Assembly (NCBI GenBank): GCA_903873585.1
Contig: CAIQOV010000049.1
Location: 62,001 to 126,000, forward strand
DNA length: 64,000 nucleotides
DNA from: an uncultured Rhodobacterales bacterium
Lineage (GTDB): Bacteria; Pseudomonadota; Alphaproteobacteria; Rhodobacterales; Rhodobacteraceae
Direction: 5' to 3'
The notes beneath the pieces were generated by a model. The model had not been told where the DNA came from. It made no database searches and saw only the letters and a program-made list of their open reading frames with translations. Of the stretch, positions 8,745-18,331 are shown in pieces (within the stretch, counting starts at the first letter, position 1; each line of letters opens with the position of its first letter). Made by a program: the position numbers and the translations under genes.

Positions 8745-10025
8745 ATGGGCGACACGATCTTTGCCCTAGCCTCGGCGCGGGGCAAGGCGGGTGTGGCGGT
8801 GATGCGGGTGTCTGGCCCGCAGGCGCATGGTGCCTTGGCGCAGCTATGCGCTGTGCCCGTGGCGCGGCAGGCGGCCTTGCGGCGGTTGGTGTGGCAGGGG
8901 CAAATGTTGGACGAGGCCTTGGTGCTGGTGTTCGACGAAGGTGCCAGCTTTACCGGCGAAAAAAGCGTTGAATTACAAGTGCATGGCAGCTTGGGCGTGA
9001 TAAAGGCGCTGACGCAGGCGCTTGCGCAGATGGGGTTGCGGCAAGCGGAAGCGGGCGAATTCACGCGGCGCGCTTTGGAAAACGGGCGACTGGATCTGGC
9101 GCAGGTGGAAGGCTTGGCGGACCTGATCGACGCCGAGACAGAGGCGCAACGCCGTCAGGCACTGCGGGTTTTGTCGGGCGCCGTAGGTAAGCGTGCAGAG
9201 GGCTGGCGCAAGGATTTGATTCGCGCTGGGGCTTTGGTGGAAGCGACGATTGATTTTGCCGATGAAGATGTGCCCGTTGATGTGACGCCAGAGGTGTTGG
9301 GGTTGATTGACGGGTTGCTGACCGACCTGCGGCGGGAAATCGCTGGCGCGAGCGTGGCAGAGCGGGTGCGCGACGGGTTCGAGGTTGCAATTATTGGCGC
9401 GCCAAATGCTGGAAAATCTACTCTTTTGAATGCGTTAGCAGGACGAGAGGCTGCTATCACTTCGGAAATCGCAGGCACAACGCGCGATGTGATTGAAGTG
9501 CGGATGGATCTGGATGGCTTGGCTGTGACCTTGCTGGACACGGCAGGTTTGCGCGAAACGGCCGATCCGGTGGAACAAATTGGCGTGGCGCGTGCCCTTG
9601 CGCGGGCGGGTACCGCGGATCTGCGGGTGTTTTTGTTGGACCATGACGGCGAAGTGCTGCTGATGACACCAAAGGACGAGGATATCGTGGTGCAGGGCAA
9701 AGCTGATGTGCGCCCACGCAATGGCGCTGTTTCGGGGCGCACGGGGCAGGGGTTGGACCAGTTGGTGGCCCGCATTACGGCGGTTTTGGCGGGAAAAGCG
9801 GCCTCTGCCGGGGTGATGACGCGCGAAAGGCATAAGGTTGCGATGATTCGTGCGGTAGAGGCTATGGAATCAGCGCGAAATCAGGTACAAGGGTTTGGGG
9901 GCGCTGCCGAACTGGTGGCGCTTGATCTGCGGCGTGCGGCGCGGGCCTTGGATATGCTGGTTGGGCGCGTGGATACTGAGAATTTGCTGGACGAAATTTT
10001 CGCCAGCTTTTGCATAGGCAAGTGA
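8745..10025 (+). CDS. mnmE: tRNA uridine-5-carboxymethylaminomethyl synthesis GTPase MnmE
   Basis: A 426-residue GTPase that works with MnmG on U34 of several tRNAs. An N-terminal formyl-THF-binding domain ([28 protein letters not shown]) is followed by the G domain within a helical domain: G1 GAPNAGKS at about residue 220, G3 DTAGLRET, a compact G4/G5 region, and the invariant C-terminal FCIGK. The track start is GTG at 8742; the ATG at 8745 is one codon later and preferred. It starts 9 bp after rho. mnmG follows 2 bp later, matching the functional pairing. Confidence 0.97.
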   Translation: MGDTIFALASARGKAGVAVMRVSGPQAHGALAQLCAVPVARQAALRRLVWQGQMLDEALVLVFDEGASFTGEKSVELQVHGSLGVIKALTQALAQMGLRQAEAGEFTRRALENGRLDLAQVEGLADLIDAETEAQRRQALRVLSGAVGKRAEGWRKDLIRAGALVEATIDFADEDVPVDVTPEVLGLIDGLLTDLRREIAGASVAERVRDGFEVAIIGAPNAGKSTLLNALAGREAAITSEIAGTTRDVIEVRMDLDGLAVTLLDTAGLRETADPVEQIGVARALARAGTADLRVFLLDHDGEVLLMTPKDEDIVVQGKADVRPRNGAVSGRTGQGLDQLVARITAVLAGKAASAGVMTRERHKVAMIRAVEAMESARNQVQGFGGAAELVALDLRRAARALDMLVGRVDTENLLDEIFASFCIGK

Positions 10026-10027
10026 GG

Positions 10028-11905
10028 ATGTTTCACGTGAAACATTTCGATGTGGTGGTGATTGGGGGCGGGCACGCTGGGGCAGAAGCCGCGGCGGCGG
10101 CTGTGCGTGTGGGCGCGCGCACGGCCTTGATTTCAATGCGGAAAGATCGCATCGGGGTCATGTCGTGCAACCCTGCGATTGGGGGTTTGGGCAAGGGCCA
10201 TCTTGTGCGCGAAGTCGACGCGCTGGATGGCATTATGGGGCTGGCGGCGGATGCAGCGGGCATTCAGTTTCGCCTGCTCAATCGCCGCAAGGGCCCTGCT
10301 GTGCAAGGCCCGCGCACGCAGGCTGACCGCAAGCTGTACCGCCAAGCCATTCAGGCGCTGCTGGCGCGGCAACCGGGGCTTGAGATTATCGAAGGCGAAG
10401 TGGTTGATCTGATTGACGGACCAAATGGCAGCGTGTCAGGCGTTGAATTGCTAGATGGAACGACGCTTACGGCGACGGCTATTGTGCTGACCGCCGGCAC
10501 GTTCTTGAATGGCATCATCCACGTGGGCGATCAACACCGCTCTGGCGGACGTGAGGGGGATGTCGCCTCGGAGCGCTTGGCGCACAGGTTGGCAGGCTTG
10601 GGGTTGAAGCGCGGGCGTTTGAAAACCGGAACGCCGCCGCGATTGGATGGCAAGACAATCGCTTGGGAGGGGCTTGATGTTCAGCCCGGCGATGATGAAC
10701 CTGTGATGCTGTCATTTCTCAATCGGGCCCCGCAGGTTCGGCAAGTGGCCTGCGGAATCACCCATACCAACGAACGCACCCATGACATTGTCCGCGCCAA
10801 TCTAGGTCGGTCGGCGATGTATGGTGGGCATATTGAGGGCGTGGGGCCGCGCTATTGCCCGTCGATCGAAGATAAAGTGGTGCGCTTTGCCGACAAAACG
10901 GGGCATCAGATTTTTCTAGAGCCTGAGGGGCTGGATGATGACACGGTGTATCCCAACGGCATCTCAACCTCGCTTCCGGCGGATGTGCAACATGAATATG
11001 TGCGCAGCATCAAGGGGTTAGAGAATGTAACCATTCTGCAACCCGGCTACGCGATTGAATACGACTTCTTCGACCCGTCTTCCCTGCGACCCACGTTGGA
11101 AAGCACGGTAAAGGGCTTGTACTTTGCGGGCCAAATCAACGGCACAACTGGCTATGAAGAAGCGGCCGCGCAGGGGCTTGTGGCCGGCGCCAATGCGGCG
11201 GCGGCGGCTTTGGGGCGTGCGCCTGTGCTGTTTTCGCGAACGGATAGCTACATTGGCGTGATGCTGGACGATCTGATTTCGCGCGGTGTGACGGAGCCGT
11301 ATCGGATGTTCACCTCGCGTGCAGAATATCGCCTGCACCTGCGCGCTGACAATGCGGACCAGCGGATGACTGGATTGGGGCTTGCGGCGGGTTTGGTGGG
11401 TGAGACGCGCGCTAAGATTTACGCTGATAAAATGGCGCGAATCGGGGCGGCGAATGCGGTTTTGGCCGCGCGAACCTGTACGCCACAAGAGCTTCAGGCC
11501 GTTGGAATTGGCGTCAGCCGTGACGGTGCGACGCGGAGCCTTCTGCAAGTTTTAGCATTTGCCGAAACGGAATGGACGCAGATTGATCAACTTGCGCCGC
11601 AGATGGTTTCAGTTGATTCGGAAACAAAGGCGCAGGTTTGGCGCGACGCGCTATATGCGCAGTATTTGCACCGTGAGCGGGCAGATGCCGACACGTTGCG
11701 CCGTAATGAATTGCAGCGCATTCCCGACGAACTCGACTTTACCAACCTTCCGGGGTTGTCAAACGAATTGGCAGCCAAACTTCAGCGCCGTCGCCCGTCA
11801 AACTTGGCTGAGGCTGAGCGTATCGAAGGCATGACGCCTGCAGCTTTGCTGCTGGTGCTGGCCCATTGTCGCAAGGCGAATTCAGCACGGGCGGTGGGGC
11901 AATGA
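10028..11905 (+). CDS. mnmG: tRNA uridine-5-carboxymethylaminomethyl synthesis FAD enzyme MnmG (GidA)
   Basis: A 625-residue FAD protein, partner of MnmE. FAD binding is at [13 protein letters not shown] near the N-terminus; the family signatures [20 protein letters not shown] and [11 protein letters not shown] and the C-terminal helical region with [13 protein letters not shown] are all present. The ATG at 10028 (MFHVKHFD) was chosen over the upstream ORF start at 10010. The first codons are encoded by a perfect parS sequence, so the N-terminus is partly dictated by a DNA site. It ends in an ATGA overlap with rsmG. Confidence 0.98.
   Translation: MFHVKHFDVVVIGGGHAGAEAAAAAVRVGARTALISMRKDRIGVMSCNPAIGGLGKGHLVREVDALDGIMGLAADAAGIQFRLLNRRKGPAVQGPRTQADRKLYRQAIQALLARQPGLEIIEGEVVDLIDGPNGSVSGVELLDGTTLTATAIVLTAGTFLNGIIHVGDQHRSGGREGDVASERLAHRLAGLGLKRGRLKTGTPPRLDGKTIAWEGLDVQPGDDEPVMLSFLNRAPQVRQVACGITHTNERTHDIVRANLGRSAMYGGHIEGVGPRYCPSIEDKVVRFADKTGHQIFLEPEGLDDDTVYPNGISTSLPADVQHEYVRSIKGLENVTILQPGYAIEYDFFDPSSLRPTLESTVKGLYFAGQINGTTGYEEAAAQGLVAGANAAAAALGRAPVLFSRTDSYIGVMLDDLISRGVTEPYRMFTSRAEYRLHLRADNADQRMTGLGLAAGLVGETRAKIYADKMARIGAANAVLAARTCTPQELQAVGIGVSRDGATRSLLQVLAFAETEWTQIDQLAPQMVSVDSETKAQVWRDALYAQYLHRERADADTLRRNELQRIPDELDFTNLPGLSNELAAKLQRRRPSNLAEAERIEGMTPAALLLVLAHCRKANSARAVGQ
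10029..10044. promoter_or_regulatory. parS: parS centromere site 1
   Basis: Exact 16-bp palindrome TGTTTCACGTGAAACA, the ParB recognition sequence of chromosomal Par systems. It overlaps the start codon region of mnmG and encodes FHVKH. Confidence 0.95.
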
Positions 11906-12531
11906 CACATTTGGCCCGAGGGATAGCGCCAGATTGGCTGGATGTTTCACGTGAAACACTCGTCAAGTTGGATGCCTTGCTGGCGCTGGTTGAAAAGTGG
12001 AACCCGGCGATCAACTTGGTCGCCCCCGGTAGTCTGCCAGACGCATGGCAACGACATGTTATCGATTCTGCACAGCTTTTTCCGCTTTTTCCACCGCAAG
12101 CCCGTGAAGCAGCAGATTTTGGCAGCGGTGCTGGATTTCCAGGCTTGGTTCTCGCAATCTTGGCCCAATCGGCTTTGCCGCAATTGCATATGACACTGGT
12201 GGAATCCGACAAGCGCAAGGCTACATTTCTGTCGCAAGCGGCACGGCAGTTGGATTTGTCTGTCACCGTTTTGACGGATCGTGCCGAAGTATTGCCACCG
12301 CTGAAGGCTGATGTGGTGACAGCCCGCGCCTTGGCCCCGTTGATCACGCTGTGTGCCATCGCCGCCCGGCATTTGACCGCGGATGGGGTGGCGATTTTTC
12401 CAAAAGGGACGCAATTTGATAAGGAATTGGCAGAAGCGGCCAGCGAATGGCAATTTCAGGTGCAACATCGCCAAAGCCAAACTGATCCTGCGGGGCGGAT
12501 ATTAACGCTTAAAGGCATTCAACATGCCTGA
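11902..12531 (+). CDS. rsmG: 16S rRNA (guanine-527-N7)-methyltransferase RsmG (GidB)
   Basis: A 209-residue SAM-dependent methyltransferase. The N-terminal WNPAINLVA segment, the SAM motif [16 protein letters not shown] at about residue 65, [14 protein letters not shown] and the [10 protein letters not shown] motif are all characteristic. The start is the ATG overlapping the mnmG stop; the track start (TTG at 11866) lies within mnmG. A second parS lies in the first codons (SRET). The last 8 bp overlap parA. Confidence 0.97.
   Translation: MTHLARGIAPDWLDVSRETLVKLDALLALVEKWNPAINLVAPGSLPDAWQRHVIDSAQLFPLFPPQAREAADFGSGAGFPGLVLAILAQSALPQLHMTLVESDKRKATFLSQAARQLDLSVTVLTDRAEVLPPLKADVVTARALAPLITLCAIAARHLTADGVAIFPKGTQFDKELAEAASEWQFQVQHRQSQTDPAGRILTLKGIQHA
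11943..11958. promoter_or_regulatory. parS: parS centromere site 2
   Basis: Exact TGTTTCACGTGAAACA inside rsmG, read in a different frame from the mnmG copy (encoding V-S-R-E-T). Confidence 0.95.
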
Positions 12532-13333
12532 TTTCAGCCGCGACACCCAAGCGCATATCATTGCCATAGCCAACCAGAAAGGCGGCGTGGGTAAGACGAC
12601 GACGGCCATCAACTTAGCGGCGGGGTTGGTGGAACTTGGCGCTAAGGTGCTGCTGATCGACCTTGACCCGCAGGGCAATGCCTCAACAGGGTTGGGGATA
12701 GCTGTGGATGCGCGGCTTTCCACAACCTATGACATTTTGATTGAAGACCGCCCCGTGACAGAGGTGATCCAACCCACAGCAATCGAGAACCTGTTGATAT
12801 GCCCCGCGAATTCGGACCTCGCCTCGGCCGATATTGATCTGGTTTCGAACGAAAAGCGCATATTTTTGCTGCATGATGCGCTTAGGGATGCCGCGCTAGA
12901 AGCTTTGGCTTTTGATTTTGTTCTGATTGATTGCCCGCCGTCGCTTAGCTTGTTGACGGTGAATGCCTTTGTGGCTGCCCACGCCGTGCTGGTGCCACTT
13001 CAGGCAGAGTTTTATGCGTTGGAAGGGCTTTCTCAACTGATGCTCACGGTGCGAAAAATTCGCACGACAGCCAATCCCGGTCTTCGCATTGAAGGCGTGG
13101 TGATGACAATGGCTGATTCGCGCAATCGGTTAAGCCAGCAGGTCGAAGGCGACGCGCGGGCGACTTTGGGGGATTTGGTGTTCAAAACCGTGATCCCGCG
13201 CAATGTACGCCTGTCAGAAGCGCCCTCTTTCGCGTTGCCGGTGATGCAGTATGATCCGACATCAAAGGGGACAGAGGCCTATCGTGCCCTGTCGGCTGAA
13301 ATTATGGCGCGGCACCCGCGCCCGCGCAGGTAG
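12524..13333 (+). CDS. parA: chromosome-partitioning ATPase ParA (Soj)
   Basis: A 269-residue deviant-Walker ATPase that moves ParB–parS complexes and, with ParB, segregates origins. The deviant Walker A KGGVGKTT occurs at about residue 20, the switch region LIDLDPQGNASTGLG follows, and the second Asp motif is FVLIDCPPSLSLLT. There is no N-terminal DNA-binding helix-turn-helix, so this is the chromosomal type Ib-like form. It overlaps rsmG by 8 bp and is followed 6 bp later by parB. Confidence 0.98.
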   Translation: MPDFSRDTQAHIIAIANQKGGVGKTTTAINLAAGLVELGAKVLLIDLDPQGNASTGLGIAVDARLSTTYDILIEDRPVTEVIQPTAIENLLICPANSDLASADIDLVSNEKRIFLLHDALRDAALEALAFDFVLIDCPPSLSLLTVNAFVAAHAVLVPLQAEFYALEGLSQLMLTVRKIRTTANPGLRIEGVVMTMADSRNRLSQQVEGDARATLGDLVFKTVIPRNVRLSEAPSFALPVMQYDPTSKGTEAYRALSAEIMARHPRPRR

Positions 13334-13339
13334 GGGCAC

Positions 13340-14248
13340 ATGGAAAAGAAAAGCGAACGTCGTGGTCTTGGTCGCGGTCTTTCTGCGCTTTTGGCTGATG
13401 TAAACCCTTCGTCAACGGCGGCCATGACCGGCCCCGATGTCGCGCGGCCGACCCAAGTTTTGGCCGTGGAGCGGGTTCAGCCCAACCCAAACCAACCCCG
13501 CCGTGCCTTTGCGCCAGATGCTTTGGACCAGTTGGCGCAATCGATTCGCCAAAAAGGCATTGTGCAGCCGCTGATTGTGCGGGCGATCGGGCAAGACGGC
13601 CAATATGAAATCGTCGCGGGTGAACGGCGGTGGCGTGCCGCGCAGATTGCGGGTTTGCATGAAGTGCCCGTCGTTGTGCGTGAATTTGACGACGTCGAAG
13701 TGCTGGAAATCGCGATAATTGAGAATATTCAGCGCGAGGATTTGAACCCGATTGAAGAAGCTTTGGCCTATCGTCAGTTGATTGACCGCTTCGGCCATAC
13801 CCAAGAAAAGCTCGCCGAAGCGCTGTCACGCAGCCGCAGCCATGTCACTAACCTATTGCGTTTGTTGACACTTCCAGGATTGGTGCAGGATTTTGTCTCG
13901 ACCGGCGCCTTGTCTGCTGGCCATGCGCGTGCACTGGTTTCGGCTCCGAATCCGGCAGAGTTGGCGGTGGCGGTGATCAAGCGTGGCCTGTCGGTGCGTG
14001 AGACTGAGCGGTTGGCAAAAACGGTGATCGCAAAGCCGGTTCGGGGCAGTCGAAAGCCCGAGAAAGACGCCGACACCCGCGCAATTGAGGCTGATTTGTC
14101 GGCAAATTTACACATGATGGTCAAGATTGATCATGGCGGTATGGATGAAGGCGGTGTTCTGACGATCAAATACCGCACGCTTGATGATCTTGATTTGCTG
14201 TGTGACGTTTTGTCCAAGATCCCGCGCGATATGATGGATGGGCGCTAA
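13340..14248 (+). CDS. parB: chromosome-partitioning protein ParB (Spo0J)
   Basis: A 302-residue CTPase clamp that loads at parS. The N-terminal basic box (RRGLGRGLSALL) contacts ParA; the N domain has the CTP-binding motifs GERRWRAA and ENIQREDLNPIEEA; the helix-turn-helix follows (TQEKLAEALSRSRSHVTNLLRLL), and a C-terminal dimer domain ends the protein. Three perfect parS targets lie in the same 6-kb neighbourhood. It ends 8 bp before the convergent hemW. Confidence 0.98.
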   Translation: MEKKSERRGLGRGLSALLADVNPSSTAAMTGPDVARPTQVLAVERVQPNPNQPRRAFAPDALDQLAQSIRQKGIVQPLIVRAIGQDGQYEIVAGERRWRAAQIAGLHEVPVVVREFDDVEVLEIAIIENIQREDLNPIEEALAYRQLIDRFGHTQEKLAEALSRSRSHVTNLLRLLTLPGLVQDFVSTGALSAGHARALVSAPNPAELAVAVIKRGLSVRETERLAKTVIAKPVRGSRKPEKDADTRAIEADLSANLHMMVKIDHGGMDEGGVLTIKYRTLDDLDLLCDVLSKIPRDMMDGR

Positions 14249-14255
14249 GCGCTTG

Positions 14256-15413
14256 TTATACCAACAAATCTCGTAAGATCGCGTTCAGCAACAGCCGTCC
14301 TTCGGCCGTTGTTTTCAGTTGGCCCGCGTTACGCCGCACCAATCCAGCCGTTTCCAGATCAAGTATCTTGGCTTCCGGCAGATTATAACCCGAAATCGCT
14401 TTAAAGCGCGCAAGGTCGCTACCTTCGGCCAAGCGCAGCGACATCAGCAGATATTCCATCGTGTGATCTTCGCGCGTGATTGGGATGCGCGGCGATTCCC
14501 CTGCTAAACCGGCTTCAACCGTTTGCAGCCAAGCTCCCGGTTGCTTGGGCGCTTCAGTTGCCCAGCGGCGTTGGTTTAGCGTCAGCCTGCCGTGGGCACC
14601 TGGGCCAATTCCGGCATAATCCCCCATCCGCCAATAGATCAGGTTGTGCCGCGATTCTTGCCCCAGTTTGGCGTGGTTAGAAACCTCATACCCCGGCAAT
14701 CCGGCCGCTTCGCACATCTCTTGCGTCATCAGGTACATATCCGATGCGGCATCTTCATCGGGCAGCCCGCGCAATTGCCCAAGATTATGGCGCGCACCAA
14801 AGACCGTGCCATCCTCGATCGTCAGTTGGTACAGCGACAAATGGGTCGGATCCATCGCCAGCGCTTCGGCTAACTCCGCCTGCCAAGCTTCTGGCGTCTG
14901 GTCTTGTCGGGCATAGATCAGGTCAAAACTGACGCGATCAAAGATATTGCGGGCGATGTCATAAGCGGCTTTTCCTTCGGCGACCGAGTGCATTCGCCCC
15001 AATCGGCGCAGGTCGGCATCGTTCAGGGCCTGCACTCCGATTGAGATTCGGTTCACTCCCGCATCGCGGTAGCCCGCGAAACGGCCCGCTTCGACGGAAC
15101 CGGGGTTTGCTTCCATCGTGATTTCGACGTCGTTGGCCAGCGTCCAGGTGTCGCGCACCTGCTGCAAAATGGCGGCAACCAAGTCAGGGTCCATCAAAGA
15201 TGGCGTTCCGCCGCCGAAAAAGACCGAGGTCAGCACCCGCCCTTTGGTCTCTGCGCCTACCCGCGCGATTTCAGCCAAGTACGCGTTTTTCCAGCGCAAT
15301 TGGTCAATATGGGCAGCCACATGGCTGTTAAAGTCGCAATACGGGCATTTTGATTGGCAAAAAGGCCAGTGCAAGTACAGGCCGAAACCGCCGTTTTGCC
15401 AGTCTTCTGTCAT
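14256..15413 (-). CDS. hemW: HemW-type radical SAM heme chaperone
   Basis: A 385-residue radical SAM protein of the HemW/HemN-like family. The iron-sulphur motif is CQSKCPYC (CxxxCxxC) directly after GLYLHWPF. Next come SVFFGGGTPSLM (GGE-like motif), ITMEANPGS and RISIGVQAL. The length and HWPFC start fit HemW rather than the oxygen-independent coproporphyrinogen dehydrogenase HemN, which is longer. HemW traffics heme to apo-proteins. It is the last gene of the rph-rdgB-ridA-hemW leftward operon and overlaps ridA by 4 bp. Confidence 0.93.
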   Translation of the reverse strand: MTEDWQNGGFGLYLHWPFCQSKCPYCDFNSHVAAHIDQLRWKNAYLAEIARVGAETKGRVLTSVFFGGGTPSLMDPDLVAAILQQVRDTWTLANDVEITMEANPGSVEAGRFAGYRDAGVNRISIGVQALNDADLRRLGRMHSVAEGKAAYDIARNIFDRVSFDLIYARQDQTPEAWQAELAEALAMDPTHLSLYQLTIEDGTVFGARHNLGQLRGLPDEDAASDMYLMTQEMCEAAGLPGYEVSNHAKLGQESRHNLIYWRMGDYAGIGPGAHGRLTLNQRRWATEAPKQPGAWLQTVEAGLAGESPRIPITREDHTMEYLLMSLRLAEGSDLARFKAISGYNLPEAKILDLETAGLVRRNAGQLKTTAEGRLLLNAILRDLLV

Positions 15414-15793
15414 CCCTTAAAGGCCGTCACTTCGATTTCAACTTTCATTTCGGGGCGAATGAGCCCTGCAATGACCATCGTCGCCGCAGGCCTAATATCA
15501 CCCAAAGTGGCCCCCAGCACCGGCACCAATGCATCAACAAGGGCCGCGTCGGTGACGGTATATTGCACGCGCACGATGTCGGCCATGTCAAACCCCGCCT
15601 CAGCAAGCACGCCCGCAATGGTTGTAAAGCAATTGCGCCCTTGATCGGCGATGCTGTCAGGCATTTGCATTGTCGCGTAGTCATAGCCCGTCACGCCCGA
15701 CACAAAGCACCACCCGCCCTTAACTATCGCGCGGCTGTAACCCATGGTCGCCTCAAACGGGGATCCGGTGGAAATATGTTTCACGTGAAACAT
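15410..15793 (-). CDS. RidA/YjgF-type enamine/imine deaminase family protein
   Basis: A 127-residue single-domain RidA-family protein. The family signatures near the end (RPAATMVIAGLIRPEMKVEIEVTAF) and FVSGVTGYDY are present, but the catalytic Arg segment of true RidA (CTRV-type) is replaced, so this may be a different subfamily and the reaction is not certain. The gene starts with MFHVKH, encoded by parS site 3. It lies between rdgB and hemW with overlaps on both sides. Confidence 0.85.
   Translation of the reverse strand: MFHVKHISTGSPFEATMGYSRAIVKGGWCFVSGVTGYDYATMQMPDSIADQGRNCFTTIAGVLAEAGFDMADIVRVQYTVTDAALVDALVPVLGATLGDIRPAATMVIAGLIRPEMKVEIEVTAFKG
15777..15792. promoter_or_regulatory. parS: parS centromere site 3
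   Basis: Exact TGTTTCACGTGAAACA. It encodes both the last codons and the TGA stop of rdgB (frame TGT-TTC-ACG-TGA) and the first codons of the RidA-like gene (ATG-TTT-CAC-GTG) on the minus strand. Confidence 0.95.
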
Positions 15794-16392
15794 TCCTCGA
15801 TCAGTTTGGCAAAGGCGTCGGCGCGGTGGCTGATTTTGTTTTTCAGCGCGTCGTCCATCTCACCAAAGGTTTCCAAATATCCATCGGGCATGAAAATCGG
15901 GTCGTAGCCGTGGCCCTGCGTGCCACGCATAGGCCAAACGATCTGGCCTTCCACGCGGCCCGCAAACACCTGTTCCGCACCATCCGGACGCACCAAAGCC
16001 AAGGTGCAGCAAAACGCGGCGCGACGTGGGGCAGGGGCCTGAACGGCGTCCAACAGCCCCCAAGTCTTCTCCATCGCCCGCCCAAAGTCGCGGCCCTTAG
16101 CGCCTTCTGCCCAATCGGCGGTGTAGATCCCCGGTGCACCGCCCAAAGCGTGCACCTCTAGCCCCGAATCGTCGGCCAAAGTCACAAATCCAGACGCGAC
16201 AGCTCCAGCCCGTGCTTTCAGTAAGGCATTGCCAGCAAAGGTGAATTCCGTCTCTGCCGGCTCGCCCAAGCCCAGATCGGTCAGTGATACCACCGAAACG
16301 CCAAAGGGCTGCAACAATGCCGAAATTTCGGCCAGTTTGCCACGGTTTCCGGTGGCCACCAACAGCGCTTCTTCGGCAGAAATCCGCATCAC
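15781..16392 (-). CDS. rdgB: dITP/XTP pyrophosphatase RdgB (HAM1 family)
   Basis: A 203-residue house-cleaning pyrophosphatase that removes dITP, ITP and XTP. Visible motifs are [14 protein letters not shown] (substrate-binding SxNxxK-like start), [37 protein letters not shown] and the C-terminal [10 protein letters not shown]. Its last codons lie in parS site 3. It overlaps rph by 4 bp and the RidA-like gene by 13 bp. Confidence 0.97.
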   Translation of the reverse strand: MMRISAEEALLVATGNRGKLAEISALLQPFGVSVVSLTDLGLGEPAETEFTFAGNALLKARAGAVASGFVTLADDSGLEVHALGGAPGIYTADWAEGAKGRDFGRAMEKTWGLLDAVQAPAPRRAAFCCTLALVRPDGAEQVFAGRVEGQIVWPMRGTQGHGYDPIFMPDGYLETFGEMDDALKNKISHRADAFAKLIEECFT

Positions 16393-17102
16393 GCCACGGC
16401 AGCTTTCTGCGCAGCAACCAAATTCGCCACGCCTGCTTCGGCAAGATCCAGCAACTTGCTCATCTCGTCGCGTGAAAACGTCGCGCCTTCGGCTGACATT
16501 TGCACTTCAATCATGCGCCCACGCCCTGTGATCACAAAATTCCCGTCCGTTCCGGCGACAGAATCTTCAGCATAATCAAGGTCTAACACCTCTTGCCCCG
16601 CATAAACGCCACAAGACACAGCGGCAACATGGTCAATCATCGGGTCAGAGACAATCACACCCGCCTTCATCAACTTGTTCACCGCCAACCGCAGCGCCAC
16701 CCAGCCGCCCGTGATCGAAGCACAGCGCGTGCCACCATCGGCCTGTATCACATCGCAGTCGACCACGATCTGCCGCTCGCCCAAAGCCGAGCGATCCACC
16801 CCGGCGCGCAAGGCCCGCCCGATCAGGCGCTGAATTTCCTGCGTGCGGCCCGATTGCTTACCCATCGCGGCCTCGCGCTTGGTGCGCCCACCCGTGGCGC
16901 GCGGCAGCATCCCGTATTCTGCCGTCACCCAGCCCAGCCCCGTGCCCTTCAAAAAGCTCGGCGGCTTGTCCTCAATCGAGGCCGAACACAGCACATGCGT
17001 GTCGCCCATCTTGATCAGGCACGACCCTTCGGCATGTTTCATCACCCCGGCTTCAATCGAAACCGCCCGCATTTCATCCAATTTCCGGCCCGAGGGACGC
17101 AT
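16389..17102 (-). CDS. rph: ribonuclease PH
   Basis: A 237-residue phosphorolytic 3'-5' exoribonuclease that trims tRNA 3' ends. It begins with [17 protein letters not shown]; characteristic segments are [38 protein letters not shown] (basic substrate surface) and [20 protein letters not shown]. It is the first gene of the leftward operon and is divergent from hrcA, with a 107-bp gap that should hold both promoters. Confidence 0.98.
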   Translation of the reverse strand: MRPSGRKLDEMRAVSIEAGVMKHAEGSCLIKMGDTHVLCSASIEDKPPSFLKGTGLGWVTAEYGMLPRATGGRTKREAAMGKQSGRTQEIQRLIGRALRAGVDRSALGERQIVVDCDVIQADGGTRCASITGGWVALRLAVNKLMKAGVIVSDPMIDHVAAVSCGVYAGQEVLDLDYAEDSVAGTDGNFVITGRGRMIEVQMSAEGATFSRDEMSKLLDLAEAGVANLVAAQKAAVA

Positions 17103-17209
17103 GTTAGCACCTTGTGTTGCGTTCTTAACTACCTACCTCAGATATGGCGCAAAGCCGCAAAGGCGCAACCCCGATTGACGGGCCACCCCCGTGGTCCTAC
17201 CTAGAGAGA

Positions 17210-18331
17210 ATGTCTGACATATCCTCGATCCTGACAGAGATGAACGACCGCTCGCGCGAGGTGTTTCGCCGCGTGGTGGAATCCTATCTGAATTCGGGCG
17301 ATCCGGTAGGGTCGCGCACCCTTACGCGCACCATGACAGAAAAGCTGTCAGCGGCGACGATCCGCAACACGATGCAAGACCTTGAATTTCTTGGCCTTCT
17401 TGATAGCCCCCACGTCTCGGCAGGCCGCATCCCAACCCAACTTGGGCTGCGGATGTTCGTCGATGGGTTGATGGAGGTTGGCACGATCGACGATCAAGAT
17501 CGCGCCAAGATCGAATCGTCGATGGGCCGCGATGATGGCAATGTGACATCCTTGCTCGATCAAGTCGGCGCTGCGCTGTCGGGCATCACCCGTTCGGCCA
17601 GTCTGGTTTTGGCGCCCAAGCAAGAAACAGCAATCAAGCATATCGAATTTGTCAGCCTATCGCCCGACCGCGCGCTTGTGGTGCTGGTGTTTTCCGACGG
17701 CCATGTGGAAAACCGTCTGTTCACCCCGCCCCCCGGCCAAACGCCGTCTTCCATGCGCGAGGCGGCCAATTTCCTAAATGCCATTGCCGAAGGCCACCGC
17801 CTGTCCGAACTGCGCCCGCTGATTGCCGCCGAAATCGCCCGCCACCGCCAAGAGATTGATTCGTTGGCCCGTGATCTGGTCGAAAACGGCCTAGCCCTGT
17901 GGGAAAACGCAGGCGAGCGTGGCGAGCGCCTTATGGTGCGCGGCCAAGCGAATTTGATCGAGGCAGGGGGCGAATCCCTGAACCTTGACCGCATCCGCAC
18001 CCTGTTTGACGACCTCGAACGCAAACGCGACATCGCCGATTTTCTCGAAATGACCGACAGCGGCGAAGGCGTGCGCATTTTTATTGGGTCCGAGAACAAG
18101 CTTTTTTCACTTTCGGGTTCCACTCTGGTCGTTTCTCCCTATATGAACGCCGACCGTAAGATCATTGGCGCCGTGGGCGTCATCGGCCCGACCCGGCTTA
18201 ACTATGGCCGGATCGTTCCAATCGTCGACTATACGGCCCAACTGGTGGGTCGCATGGTTTCCGATCGGGGCAGGGCTAAGCTGGAAGGACATGAAGATGG
18301 CAGACGAAACGACAGGCACCGAAGATCTTGA
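17210..18331 (+). CDS. hrcA: heat-inducible transcription repressor HrcA
   Basis: A 373-residue HrcA repressor of groESL/dnaK-type operons. The N-terminal winged helix carries FRRVVESYLNSGDPVGSRTLTR and SAATIRNTMQDLE; then come SAGRIPTQLGLRMFVDGLM and the C-terminal domain ending in a region with the family GVIGPTRLNYGRIVPIVDYT. The ATG at 17210 after gagaga is preferred to the track start at 17144, whose 22 extra residues are not typical. The 3' end overlaps grpE by 35 bp. No CIRCE inverted repeat was found upstream. Confidence 0.95.
   Translation: MSDISSILTEMNDRSREVFRRVVESYLNSGDPVGSRTLTRTMTEKLSAATIRNTMQDLEFLGLLDSPHVSAGRIPTQLGLRMFVDGLMEVGTIDDQDRAKIESSMGRDDGNVTSLLDQVGAALSGITRSASLVLAPKQETAIKHIEFVSLSPDRALVVLVFSDGHVENRLFTPPPGQTPSSMREAANFLNAIAEGHRLSELRPLIAAEIARHRQEIDSLARDLVENGLALWENAGERGERLMVRGQANLIEAGGESLNLDRIRTLFDDLERKRDIADFLEMTDSGEGVRIFIGSENKLFSLSGSTLVVSPYMNADRKIIGAVGVIGPTRLNYGRIVPIVDYTAQLVGRMVSDRGRAKLEGHEDGRRNDRHRRS

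Noticed and set aside
17103-17209. Possible CIRCE operator upstream of hrcA (ttagcacc)
   Set aside because: Only one half-site resembles CIRCE (TTAGCACTC); no GAGTGCTAA partner occurs at the 9-bp distance.
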